Below the pieces are notes generated by a model. The model ran no database searches and was not told the DNA's origin. It worked only from the letters and a program-made list of their open reading frames with translations. A program made the translations under genes and the position numbers. From TK10-74A sp965263065 (GTDB lineage Bacteria; Chloroflexota; Dehalococcoidia; Bin125), in assembly GCA_965263065.1 (NCBI GenBank), contig CBDHGH010000003.1, forward strand, positions 1,240,001-1,304,000: a stretch of DNA of 64,000 bases. Reading direction: 5' to 3'. Below are positions 52,825-61,730 of this stretch, in pieces (positions within the stretch are counted from its first letter, which is position 1; every line of letters starts with the position of its first letter).

Positions 52825-53967
52825 ATGGGACCGCTGACCGGTATCCGAATCGTCGAGTTGCAGGGCATCGGGCCGGGGCCGTTCTGCGGCATGATGCTGT
52901 CCGACATGGGCGCCGAGATCATCCGCATCGACCGCGCCGATCGCGTCCAGGGCGGCGACCCCGCCGACCCGCCCAGCGACCTGCTGGCGCGCGGCCGCCG
53001 ATCGATCGGGATCGACCTCAAGAACGCGGCCGGGGTCGAGACGGCGCTGCGCCTGATCGACGGCGCCGACGCCGTCTTCGAGGGCTTCCGCCCCGGCGTC
53101 ATGGAGCGCCTCGGCCTGGGCCCCGACGTCTGCATGGCGCGCAACCCCAAGCTGGTCTACGGCCGCATGACGGGCTGGGGCCAGGAAGGGCCCTACGCCC
53201 AGATGGCCGGCCACGACATCAACTACATCGCGCTGGCCGGCGCCCTGGCGCCCATCGGCCGGCAGGGGCAGGCGCCCGTGCCGCCGCTCAACCTGATCGG
53301 CGACTTCGGCGGCGGCGGCATGCTGCTCGCCCTGGGCATGGTCGCCGCCCTGCTCGATGCCCAGCGCTCGGGCGTGGGCCAGGTGGTCGATGCCGCGATG
53401 GTCGACGGCGCCAGCTCCCTGATCACCTTCATCCACGGCGCCATCCACGCCGGTGGCTGGCTGGAGCAGCCCGCCTCGAACATGCTCGACACCGGCGCGC
53501 ACTTCTACGACGCCTACGAAACCGCCGACGGCAAGCACATCGCGCTCGGCTCCATCGAGCCGCAGTTCTACGCCGAACTGCTCGAACTGACCGGCCTCGT
53601 GGACGAGGATCTGTCGCCGCAGATGGATCGCGAGGGCTGGCCCGAGTTGAAGCGCAAGGTCGCGGCGGTGGTCAAGTCCAAGACGCGGGCCGAGTGGGAA
53701 GCGATCATGGACGGCAGCGACGTCTGCTTCGCGCCCGTGCTCCAGCCCACCGAGGCGCCGCAGCACCCCCACGCCAAGCACCGCAAGTCGTTCGTCGAGA
53801 TCGCGGGCATCACGCAGCCGGCGCCGTCGCCGCGCTTCAGCCGCACGCAGAGCGCCGTGCAGGGCCCGCCGGCCCACGCCGGCCAGCACACCGACGACGT
53901 CCTCTGCGACGCCGGCCTGGGCGCCGACGAGATCGAGTCGCTGCGCGCCTGCGGCGCGGTCGCGTAG
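52825..53967 (+). CDS. Alpha-methylacyl-CoA racemase (CaiB-fold)
   Basis: A 380-residue class III CoA-transferase-fold racemase. M-A-G-H-D-I-N-Y gives H130, L-I-G-D-F-G-G-G-G gives D160 and G-S-I-E-P-Q-F gives E245. They match His126, Asp156 and Glu241 of mycobacterial MCR with a constant offset of four, so all catalytic residues are present. It inverts the 2-methyl stereocentre of branched acyl-CoAs, making R-forms fit for S-specific dehydrogenases. ATG 52825 has AGAGGAGG six bases upstream. The FadB-like gene follows 166 bases on, the same strand, consistent with branched-chain breakdown. Confidence 0.93.
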   Translation: MGPLTGIRIVELQGIGPGPFCGMMLSDMGAEIIRIDRADRVQGGDPADPPSDLLARGRRSIGIDLKNAAGVETALRLIDGADAVFEGFRPGVMERLGLGPDVCMARNPKLVYGRMTGWGQEGPYAQMAGHDINYIALAGALAPIGRQGQAPVPPLNLIGDFGGGGMLLALGMVAALLDAQRSGVGQVVDAAMVDGASSLITFIHGAIHAGGWLEQPASNMLDTGAHFYDAYETADGKHIALGSIEPQFYAELLELTGLVDEDLSPQMDREGWPELKRKVAAVVKSKTRAEWEAIMDGSDVCFAPVLQPTEAPQHPHAKHRKSFVEIAGITQPAPSPRFSRTQSAVQGPPAHAGQHTDDVLCDAGLGADEIESLRACGAVA

Positions 53968-54133
53968 CCGCCGCGACGGGGCCTCGCCGGGCTTCCGTCG
54001 CGCAGATGATGGCCGCTGCCGGGCCAAACCCGTATCCCTAGCCGGGGCTGGCCCGGTCGTTCCCGGCCGTTCTCCGACAACTGACCAGCCTGCGCTTGAC
54101 TGGCCTGCACTGCATAAATTGAGGAGCCCGACA

Positions 54134-56236
54134 ATGGTCGCAATCACCGACATGGTCTCGCTGGAGCAGCGCGGCGGCATCGCCCTGGTCCTGATCGACA
54201 ACCCGCCCGTCAACGCGCTGAGTCACGGCGTGCGGCTGGGCCTGCTCAAGGCCTTCGAGCAGGTCGCCGGCGACGACGCGGTCACGGGCGTCGTGCTGGC
54301 CTGTCGCGGCCGCACCTTCATCGCCGGGGCCGACATCACCGAGTTCGGCAAGCCGCCCAAGGCGCCCGGCCTCCAGGAGCCCCAAACCGCCATCGAGGAC
54401 TGCCCCAAGCCGGTCGTGGCGGCCATCCACGGCACCGCCCTGGGCGGCGGCCTTGAGGTCGCGATGTGCGCGCACTACCGCGTCGGCGCGCCGGCCGCGC
54501 AGTACGGGCAGCCGGAAGTCAAGCTGGGCCTCGTGCCGGGCGCGGGCGGCACGCAGCGGCTGCCGCGCGTCACCGGCGTCGCCAAGGCGCTGGAGATGTG
54601 CGCCATCGGCGACCCCATCGGCTCGCAGGAGGCGCTGGCCGCCGGCCTGATCGACGCCATCATCGAGGGCGACCTCGTCGACGGCGCGGTCGCCTTCGCG
54701 GAGCAACTCGTCGCCGGCGGCGCGCCGCTCAACAAGATCCGCGACCGCGAGGAGAAGATCGACCAGGCCCGCGCCAACCGCGCCGTCTTCGACGGCTTCC
54801 GCAAGCAGATCGCCCGCAAGACGCGCAACTTCCACGCCCCCGCCAAGAACGTGGACCTGATCGAGGCGGCGCTCGACCTCCCCTTCGACGAAGCCCTCGA
54901 GCAGGAGCGCGATGTCTTCGAGAGCCTCATGGCGGGCCGGCAGTCGCAGGCGCAGCGCTACTACTTCTTCTCAGAGCGCCAGGCCGCCAAGGTGCCCGAC
55001 CTCCCCCGCGACACCGCCCGGCGCGAGGTCAAGAGCGTCGGCATCCTGGGCGCCGGGACGATGGGCGGCGGCATCGCGATGAACTTCCTCAACGCCGGCA
55101 TCCCCGTGAAGATCGTCGAGCGCGACCAGGCGGCGCTCGATCGCGGGCTGGCCGTCGTGCGCAAGAACTACCAGCGCTCCGCCCGGCGCGGCCGCTTCAC
55201 GATGGAGCAGGTCGAGGAGCGCATGAGCCTGCTCGAGCCCGGCACCGACAAGTCCGCCTTCGCCGACGTCGACATGGTCATCGAGGCCGTGTTCGAACTC
55301 ATGCCGCTCAAGAAGTCCGTCTTCACCGAGCTCGACGCCATCTGCCGCGACGGCGCGATCCTCGCCACCAACACTTCCGCCCTCGACGTGAACGAGATCG
55401 CCGCCGTCACCAAGCGCCCGCAGGACGTGATCGGCACGCACTTCTTCAGCCCCGCCAACGTGATGAAGCTGCTCGAGATCGTGCGCGGCGACGCGACCGC
55501 CCCCGACGTCCTCGCTACCACCCTCCAGGTGGCGAAGACGATCGGCAAGGTCCCCGCCGTCGTCGGCGTCGCGCCCGGCTTCGTCGGCAACCGCATCCTG
55601 CACCAGCGTGGCTTCGAGGCCGAGCGCATGATCCTCGAGGGCGCGCCGCCGGCCCAGGTCGACGGCGTCCTCTACGACTTCGGCCTGCCCATGGGGCCCT
55701 TCGCGATGGCCGACCTCGCCGGCCTCGACGTCGGCTGGGACCCCGACGACACCCACGGCCGCACCATCCGCGAGGTGCTCTGCGAGTCCGGCCGCCGCGG
55801 TCAGAAGAACGGCCACGGCTACTACATCTACGACCCCGAGACGCGCGCCCCCACGCCCGACCCCGAGGTGCTCGACCTCATCCGCGACTTCGCCGCCCGG
55901 CGCGGCGTCGCCCACCGCGACGAGATCAGCGACGAGGAAGTCCTCGAGCGCTGCCTGCTGCCGATGGTCAACATGGGCGCCAAGATCCTCGAAGAGGGCA
56001 AGGCCATGCGCGCCTCCGACATCGACGTCGTCTGGGTCAACGGCTACGGCTGGCCCGTCTACCACGGCGGCCCCATGTTCTGGGCCGAGGGCATGGGCCT
56101 GGACCGCGTCGCCGCCAAGATCACCGAGTACGGCGCCCGGCTCGGCGGCGAGCACTGGGAACTCTCCCCGCTGCTGGCCAACCTCGCCGCCGAGGGCAAG
56201 AGCTTCCAGGACTTGGCGCCGCAGAAGATCCGCTAA
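54134..56236 (+). CDS. FadB/FadJ-like enoyl-CoA hydratase/3-hydroxyacyl-CoA dehydrogenase
   Basis: A 700-residue bifunctional beta-oxidation enzyme. The crotonase part (about 1-200) has both glutamates (Y-G-Q-P-E-V and A-L-E-M) and the oxyanion G-R-T-F-I-A-G-A-D-I. The dehydrogenase part begins at about 300 with G-I-L-G-A-G-T-M-G-G-G-I, an NAD site, and holds the catalytic His in G-T-H-F-F-S-P-A-N-V. Two C-terminal 3HCDH domains finish it. It converts enoyl-CoA to 3-ketoacyl-CoA. ATG 54134 has GAGGAG seven bases upstream. No thiolase is in the window. The truncated binding-protein pseudogene starts right after its stop. Confidence 0.95.
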   Translation: MVAITDMVSLEQRGGIALVLIDNPPVNALSHGVRLGLLKAFEQVAGDDAVTGVVLACRGRTFIAGADITEFGKPPKAPGLQEPQTAIEDCPKPVVAAIHGTALGGGLEVAMCAHYRVGAPAAQYGQPEVKLGLVPGAGGTQRLPRVTGVAKALEMCAIGDPIGSQEALAAGLIDAIIEGDLVDGAVAFAEQLVAGGAPLNKIRDREEKIDQARANRAVFDGFRKQIARKTRNFHAPAKNVDLIEAALDLPFDEALEQERDVFESLMAGRQSQAQRYYFFSERQAAKVPDLPRDTARREVKSVGILGAGTMGGGIAMNFLNAGIPVKIVERDQAALDRGLAVVRKNYQRSARRGRFTMEQVEERMSLLEPGTDKSAFADVDMVIEAVFELMPLKKSVFTELDAICRDGAILATNTSALDVNEIAAVTKRPQDVIGTHFFSPANVMKLLEIVRGDATAPDVLATTLQVAKTIGKVPAVVGVAPGFVGNRILHQRGFEAERMILEGAPPAQVDGVLYDFGLPMGPFAMADLAGLDVGWDPDDTHGRTIREVLCESGRRGQKNGHGYYIYDPETRAPTPDPEVLDLIRDFAARRGVAHRDEISDEEVLERCLLPMVNMGAKILEEGKAMRASDIDVVWVNGYGWPVYHGGPMFWAEGMGLDRVAAKITEYGARLGGEHWELSPLLANLAAEGKSFQDLAPQKIR

Positions 56237-56281
56237 CCGTCGCTCTCGCACATTCCCGAACGACCTCACCCCCGAACTTCA

Positions 56282-58130
56282 AATACGACGGCGGGTGACG
56301 CCGCTGCCGCGGCGGAGGCCGCGAGCGCCGCCGCCGATGCCGCAGGCCGCGCCGCCGAAGCCGCCGAGGCGGCCTCCGCCCTGGCGGCCGAAGCGGCCGA
56401 ATCCGATGATGCCGAGCAGGCCGCTGCGGCCGCCCAGGCCGCCGCCGATGCGGCCGCCGATGCGGCCGAGGCCGCCCGGGCCGCGGGCGACGCGGGCGCC
56501 GCCGCCGTCGCGCAGGCGGCCGCTGCGGCCGCCGAGACCGCCGCGGCTGCCGTCGCCGCCGCCGAAGAGGCCGCCGACGCGGCCCGCGAGGCCGCCGACG
56601 CCGCCGCCATGGCCGACGAGGAGGCCGCACCGGCGGTGGCGGCAGCCGGTGGCGTCTACCGCCGGCCCAACACCTCCACGCCCAACTTCGTGCGCCTGGG
56701 CTTCGGTAACGCCGGCAACAACACCGGCTTCAACCTGGACTACAGCATCTTCGAGCGGCTGGCGCGGGTCTCCGGCACGACCTGGGAGGCGGACCCGAGC
56801 GGCGGCGTGAGCATGGAGCGGGTCTCCGACCTCGACTTCACGGTGGAGCCGGTCCTGGCCACCGGCTGGGAGCGCCCCGATGACACCACCTGGGTCTTCG
56901 GCATTCGCACGGACCCCGTCTGGCATACGGGCCGCCCGTTCGACATCGACGACGTGCACTTCATGTTTGAGGCGATTCGGGACGAGAACGTGGCCGGTGG
57001 CGGCGCCCCGCGTTCCGGCTGTCGAAGAACCTGGATGTCCGCGAGCCGGTCGACGCGTCGACCTACCGCCTGACGCTGACCCGGCCGACGGGGTACATCG
57101 AGACGCTGCTGGAGGCGACGAACCTCGTCGACCGTGAGACCTACGACGGCGCATGGACGAGGCGGTGGTCGTGGGGACGGGCCCGTACACCTTCGAGAAC
57201 TACGACCCCAACCGCGGCTGGGACCAGTTACCGCACGCGGACTTCGCGGCCGACAACAACCACCCGATCTTCACGGGCGGCGCGCCGCAGCTCGACAAGA
57301 TCGAGCACACCCTCTTCGCGGACGCTGCCGCCATGGCTCTGGCCTTGGAGGCGGGCGAGCTGGACTCGCACCAGGGACTCGCCCTCGGCCTCCCGGAGGT
57401 CGAGGAGCGACTGCTGGAGAACGAAGATTTCACCGCCCAGACGGGCTGGGGCGTCGGCGGCCGCGTCGCGCGCTTCCGCGCGGACTCGGAGCCGTTCCGC
57501 AACAAGCTGGCCCGGCAGGCCGTGCTCATGCTAATCGACGGCCCGCGCATCCAGCGCGAGTTCGCCGGCAAGTTCGACATCCCCGGGCGCATGCACTGGC
57601 AGCCCGGCTCCGTGGCCTATAAAGAGGGCAGCGGCGCCGCCCTGGATCCGCACCCCATGGGCGTGGACCTGGACGCCGCGCGTGCGGAAGCCGGACAGCT
57701 CTTCGATGCAGCCGGCTTCACCGGCGGCGAGACACTCAAGATGGACATCCTGCCGGAGCGCCTGGACGCCCCGGCGCTGGCCCAACTCCTGCAGCAGGAG
57801 GTCGCCGCGTTCGACATCAACACCGAGATCAACCCCCGTGAATACACGGAGATGATCACTCTGCAGAGCACCGGCACCTTCGATCACATGATCCTCGGGT
57901 TCGGGAACTGGATTAAGGCCGGCTCCCCGGCGGTCACGGTGCTGTTCGCCGACGCCTACAACGGGCGCGGGAACGCGCTGGTGGACGAGAACGTGCCCCT
58001 AGCCGCCCCAGGCGGAAGCCGGCAGCAGAACGTGGCGCTACTGACGGCCGCCGAGGCCGCAGTACGGGGCCAGTCATCGGCGGGCTCATCACCGCCGAAG
58101 GCAGCGGCGCCAACCGGCAGCTGCGGCTGA
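56282..58130 (+). pseudogene. Decayed Ala-rich ABC substrate-binding protein
   Basis: The frame at 56282 opens directly after the FadB-like stop with no start codon or signal peptide and goes straight into an Ala-rich stalk like that of the 13090 lipoprotein (about 56296-56640). Next comes a family 5 binding domain. Two single-base losses break it: near 57006 the frame changes so that P-A-F-R-L-S-K-N-L-D-V continues, and near 57150 it changes again to V-V-V-G-T-G-P-Y-T-F-E-N. From about 58000 the sequence no longer resembles the family, so the C-terminus is missing. The stalk DNA is nearly the same as at 13280-13500. Sequencing error could explain the frameshifts but not both missing ends. 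Confidence 0.85.
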
Positions 58131-58287
58131 CAGGACCTGGAGCCGCAGCCGATTCGTTGATTGGATCTCGCGTCGCTGCGAGCGAACGAGCGGGCCATGA
58201 TGGCCCGCTCGTGGCGTTTAAACGAGGGCGTGGCGGGTGTGCAGGGCGCGTAGCAGGTATGTTTTCACCCAGTAGGAGGAGTATGTG
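58131..58287. other. Intergenic region before the second carboxylase
   Basis: This gap holds a strong hairpin (58186-58212) and the ribosome-binding AGTAGGAGGA before ATG 58288. No gene is seen. The promoter of the downstream carboxylase must be inside it or in the pseudogene. Confidence 0.5.
58186..58212 (+). terminator. Perfect 12-base-pair hairpin, possible terminator
   Basis: ACGAGCGGGCCA (58186-58197) and TGGCCCGCTCGT (58201-58212) pair perfectly around a TGA loop. A short GTTTAAA follows after GGC instead of a proper T-run, so it would be a weak intrinsic terminator or a processing hairpin. It lies between the pseudogene and the second carboxylase gene. Confidence 0.5.
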
Positions 58288-61200
58288 ATGCCGATTGAGA
58301 AACTGCTCGTCGCGAACCGCGGCGAGATCGCGATCCGGGTGATGCGCGCCGCGCGGGAGTTGGGGATCGTGTCGGTCGCGGTGCATTCGCCCGACGACGC
58401 GGCGTCGCTGCACGTTCGCCGGGCCGACGAGGCGCGGGCGCTGCCGGGCGCCGGCGCGCGCGGCTACCTCGACATCGAGGCGGTGATCGCGGCGGCCAAG
58501 GCGGCCGATTGCGACGCTGTCCATCCGGGCTACGGCTTCCTGGCCGAGAACGCGGCCTTCGCGCGCCGCTGCTCCGAGGAGGGCATCACCTTCGTGGGGC
58601 CGTCGGTGGGGTCGCTGGAGTTGTTCGGCGACAAGGCGCAGGCGCGCAACCTGGCCGTCGGCCACGACGTGCCGGTGCTGCCCGGCAGCGCCGACGCCGT
58701 CGACCTCGACGAGGCGCGCTCCTTCTTCGACTCCCTCGGCGAGGACTCTGACGTCGAGCCGGCGATGGTGATCAAGGCGATCGCCGGCGGCGGCGGCCGC
58801 GGGATGCGCGTCGTGACGGACGCCGGCGAGATCGAGGAGGCCTACACGCGCGCCCAGTCCGAGGCGGGCGCCGCCTTCGCCAACGACGCCGTCTTCGTGG
58901 AGCGGCTGATCGCGCGGGCCCGGCACATTGAGGTGCAGGTGATCGGCGACGGGCAGGGCGGTGTCGCGCATCTCGGCGAGCGCGAGTGCAGCCTGCAGCG
59001 GCGCCACCAGAAGGTCGTCGAGCTGGCGCCCAGCCCCTGGCTGAGCGACGCGACGCGCGATCGGATCACCGCCGCGGCCGTGCGCATGGCCGCAGCCGTC
59101 AACTACCTGAGCCTGGGCACCTTCGAGTTTCTGGTCGATGAGGGGGACGAGAGCCACTTCGCCTTCATCGAGGCCAACCCACGCCTGCAGGTCGAGCACA
59201 CCGTCACCGAGGAGGTGACCGGCGTCGACCTGGTCAAGGCGCAGCTGCGCATCGCGGGCGGCGCGTCGCTGGCCGACCTCGGGCTGGAGCAGGACGCGAT
59301 CCCGGCCGCCCGCGGCCACGCGATCCAGTGCCGCGTGAACATGGAGCGCATGCAGCCCGACGGCGAGGTGCACCCCTCGGGCGGGATGCTGACGTCGTTC
59401 GAGCCGCCCTTGGGGCCGGGCGTCCGCGTTGATACGTACGGCTACCCCGGCTACACGACGAACCCCAACTTCGACTCCTTGCTGGCCAAGGTGATCACCT
59501 ACTCGGCCTCGGGCGACTTCGCCGAGGCGGTGGGGCGGGCCCGCCGGGCGCTGGGCGAGTTCCACGTCGCGGGCGTCGAGACGAACCTGGGATTCCTGGA
59601 ACGCGCCCTCGAGCACGCCGACTTCGTGAGCGGCGGCGTCTACACGCGCTGGGTCGACGACCACATCGCCGAACTCATCGCGGCCGCCGAGCCCGCGGCC
59701 GCCGTTGGAGCAGGCGCCGGAACGAACGGGATCTCCGGCCTCGCCGGGGCGCAGCTCGACAAGCGCGATCCGCTGGCCGGCCTGAACTACTTCCGCGAGG
59801 GCTCGGGCACGCGCGGCGGGCAGGTGGCGGCCGTCGCGACCGCCCCCGGCAGGCAGCCCGCCCCCGAGATCGTGGGGCCGCCCAACACGACCCCCGTGCG
59901 CTCACCCCTGCAGGGCACGATCCTCGAGATCACCGTCGCCGCGGGCGACCCGGTCCGCGAGGGCCAGCAGATGTTCACGATGGACTCCATGAAGATGGAG
60001 CACCTCATCAAGTCCGGCGTCGGCGGCATCCTGCGCCTCATCACCGTGGCGGTGGGCGACGTCGTCTACGAGGGCCACCCCATGGCCTTCATTGAGGAGG
60101 CCGACGTCGGCGCGGCGATCGTCGAGGAGAAGGTGGAGATCGACCTCGACTACATCCCGGAGCGGCTGCAGGAGTTCTTCGAGCTACAGGCGATCGGAGC
60201 GGACGAGAACCGCAAGGAGTGGGTCGACAAGCGCCACGCCAAGGGCAAGATGACCCAGCGCGAGTGCCTGGCGGAGATGATCGACGCCGGGTCCTGGTTC
60301 GAGATGGGCGAGTTGGTGCTGCCCGCCCGCCACATGATCATGTCGGACGAGTTCCTGCGGCGTCGCGCGCCGGGGGACGGGATGATCACCGGCATCGCGA
60401 CGGTCAACGCGGACCTCTTCAAGGAAAACCGCGCGACCACCCTCATCGCCATGTACGACGAGACGGTCTGGGCCGGCACGCAGGGCATGATGGGCCATCT
60501 CAAGACGGACCGCGTGATCAAGATCGCCGGCGAGCAGGCGACGCCGCTGATCCTCTGGGCCGAGGGCGCCGGCGGCCGCTCCGGCGATACGGACATGCAC
60601 CACATCATGGCGGCGGGCCAGGCGGCCACCGAGACCTACGACATGCTCGGCAAGCTCAGCGGCTCCGTGCCCACGATCGGGATCACCGCCGGGCGCGTCT
60701 TCGCCGGGAACGCATCCATGCTGGGGATCCTGGACTGCGTGATCGCGACGAGGGACGCCAACATCGGCATGGGCGGCCCCGCCACGATCGAGGGCGGCGG
60801 CCTGGGCCTGTTCCTGCCCGAGGAGATCGGACCCATGGAGGATCTGGGCCCGGCCGGCTCGGTGGACATCCTCGTCGAGGACGACCACGAGGCGATCGCC
60901 GCCGCGAAGAAGTACCTCTCCTACTTCCAGGGCCCCATCGACGAGTGGGAGTGCGCCGACCAGCGCCTGCTGCGCCACGTGATCCCGGAGAACCGCCTGC
61001 GCACGTTCAAAGTGCGCGAGGTCATCGAGCTCCTGGCCGACACCGGCTCGGTGCTGGAGTTGCGGGAGGAGTTCGGCGTCGGGATGGTGACGTCGCTGGT
61101 CCGCATCGAGGGGCACCCGGTCGGCATCATCGCCAACAACAACGAGCACCTCGGCGGCGCCGTCGATAGCCCCGGCGCCGACAAGCTCTGCCGCTTCGCG

Positions 61201-61719
61201 CAGCTCTGCGACGCCTTCAACATCCCCATCCTCGTGCTGTGCGATACCACCGGCATGATGGTGGGGCCGGACGTGGAGCGGACGGGCCTGGCGCGCAAGT
61301 GCAACAACGTCTTCGTGACGCTGACGAACGTGCAGACGCCGAAGTTCTGCCTGATCCTGCGCAAGGCCTACGGTCTCGCGGCGCAGGCGATGCAGACGGG
61401 CAGCGCCCGTGCGCCCCTGTGGACGCTGGGCTGGCCGACGACGGAGATCGGCGGGATGAACCTCGAGGCCGCGGTGCGGCTGGGCCAGCGGGCGGAGCTG
61501 GCCGCGATCGAGGACATCGAGGCGCGCGCCGCGCGCTACGAGGAGCTCGTGGCGGAGTCGTACCGGCGGGGCAAGGGCGTCAATTCGTCCTCGGTGCTCG
61601 AGAACGACGGCATCATCGACCCGGCCGAGACGCGCCGCATCTTCGTGCGCAGCCTCATGGCCTGCGAGAACCCGAACCCCATCCGTCGCGGCCGGCGGCC
61701 GAATATCGATACCTGGTAG
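58288..61719 (+). CDS. Single-chain acyl-CoA carboxylase (biotin carboxylase-BCCP-carboxyltransferase)
   Basis: An 1143-residue paralog of the 41465 protein with the same domain order. The biotin carboxylase begins L-L-V-A-N-R-G-E-I-A-I-R, the ATP-grasp loop is A-G-G-G-G-R-G-M-R, and N-P-R-L-Q-V-E-H is the standard form (the other has N-A-R). The biotin lysine is K569 in M-D-S-M-K-M-E-H, the canonical motif. The carboxyltransferase half (about 620-1143) has G-G-R-S-G-D-T and G-G-P-A-T-I-E-G-G-G. ATG 58288 has GGAGGA eight bases upstream. The DUF3179 gene follows 11 bases on, suggesting cotranscription. Acyl substrate unknown. Confidence 0.93.
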   Translation: MPIEKLLVANRGEIAIRVMRAARELGIVSVAVHSPDDAASLHVRRADEARALPGAGARGYLDIEAVIAAAKAADCDAVHPGYGFLAENAAFARRCSEEGITFVGPSVGSLELFGDKAQARNLAVGHDVPVLPGSADAVDLDEARSFFDSLGEDSDVEPAMVIKAIAGGGGRGMRVVTDAGEIEEAYTRAQSEAGAAFANDAVFVERLIARARHIEVQVIGDGQGGVAHLGERECSLQRRHQKVVELAPSPWLSDATRDRITAAAVRMAAAVNYLSLGTFEFLVDEGDESHFAFIEANPRLQVEHTVTEEVTGVDLVKAQLRIAGGASLADLGLEQDAIPAARGHAIQCRVNMERMQPDGEVHPSGGMLTSFEPPLGPGVRVDTYGYPGYTTNPNFDSLLAKVITYSASGDFAEAVGRARRALGEFHVAGVETNLGFLERALEHADFVSGGVYTRWVDDHIAELIAAAEPAAAVGAGAGTNGISGLAGAQLDKRDPLAGLNYFREGSGTRGGQVAAVATAPGRQPAPEIVGPPNTTPVRSPLQGTILEITVAAGDPVREGQQMFTMDSMKMEHLIKSGVGGILRLITVAVGDVVYEGHPMAFIEEADVGAAIVEEKVEIDLDYIPERLQEFFELQAIGADENRKEWVDKRHAKGKMTQRECLAEMIDAGSWFEMGELVLPARHMIMSDEFLRRRAPGDGMITGIATVNADLFKENRATTLIAMYDETVWAGTQGMMGHLKTDRVIKIAGEQATPLILWAEGAGGRSGDTDMHHIMAAGQAATETYDMLGKLSGSVPTIGITAGRVFAGNASMLGILDCVIATRDANIGMGGPATIEGGGLGLFLPEEIGPMEDLGPAGSVDILVEDDHEAIAAAKKYLSYFQGPIDEWECADQRLLRHVIPENRLRTFKVREVIELLADTGSVLELREEFGVGMVTSLVRIEGHPVGIIANNNEHLGGAVDSPGADKLCRFAQLCDAFNIPILVLCDTTGMMVGPDVERTGLARKCNNVFVTLTNVQTPKFCLILRKAYGLAAQAMQTGSARAPLWTLGWPTTEIGGMNLEAAVRLGQRAELAAIEDIEARAARYEELVAESYRRGKGVNSSSVLENDGIIDPAETRRIFVRSLMACENPNPIRRGRRPNIDTW

Positions 61720-61730
61720 GGCGTCGTGCC

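Noticed and set aside
52717..54213. An N-terminal extension of the OatA-like gene to 1420 residues
   Set aside because: The extension overlaps the racemase on the other strand with all its catalytic residues, has no membrane or known domain, and a good ribosome-binding site precedes GTG 52716.
57000..57160. Programmed frameshifting in the second binding-protein gene
   Set aside because: Two separate frame changes, no slippery heptamer, and the start codon, signal peptide and C-terminus are missing too. Decay or sequence error is simpler.
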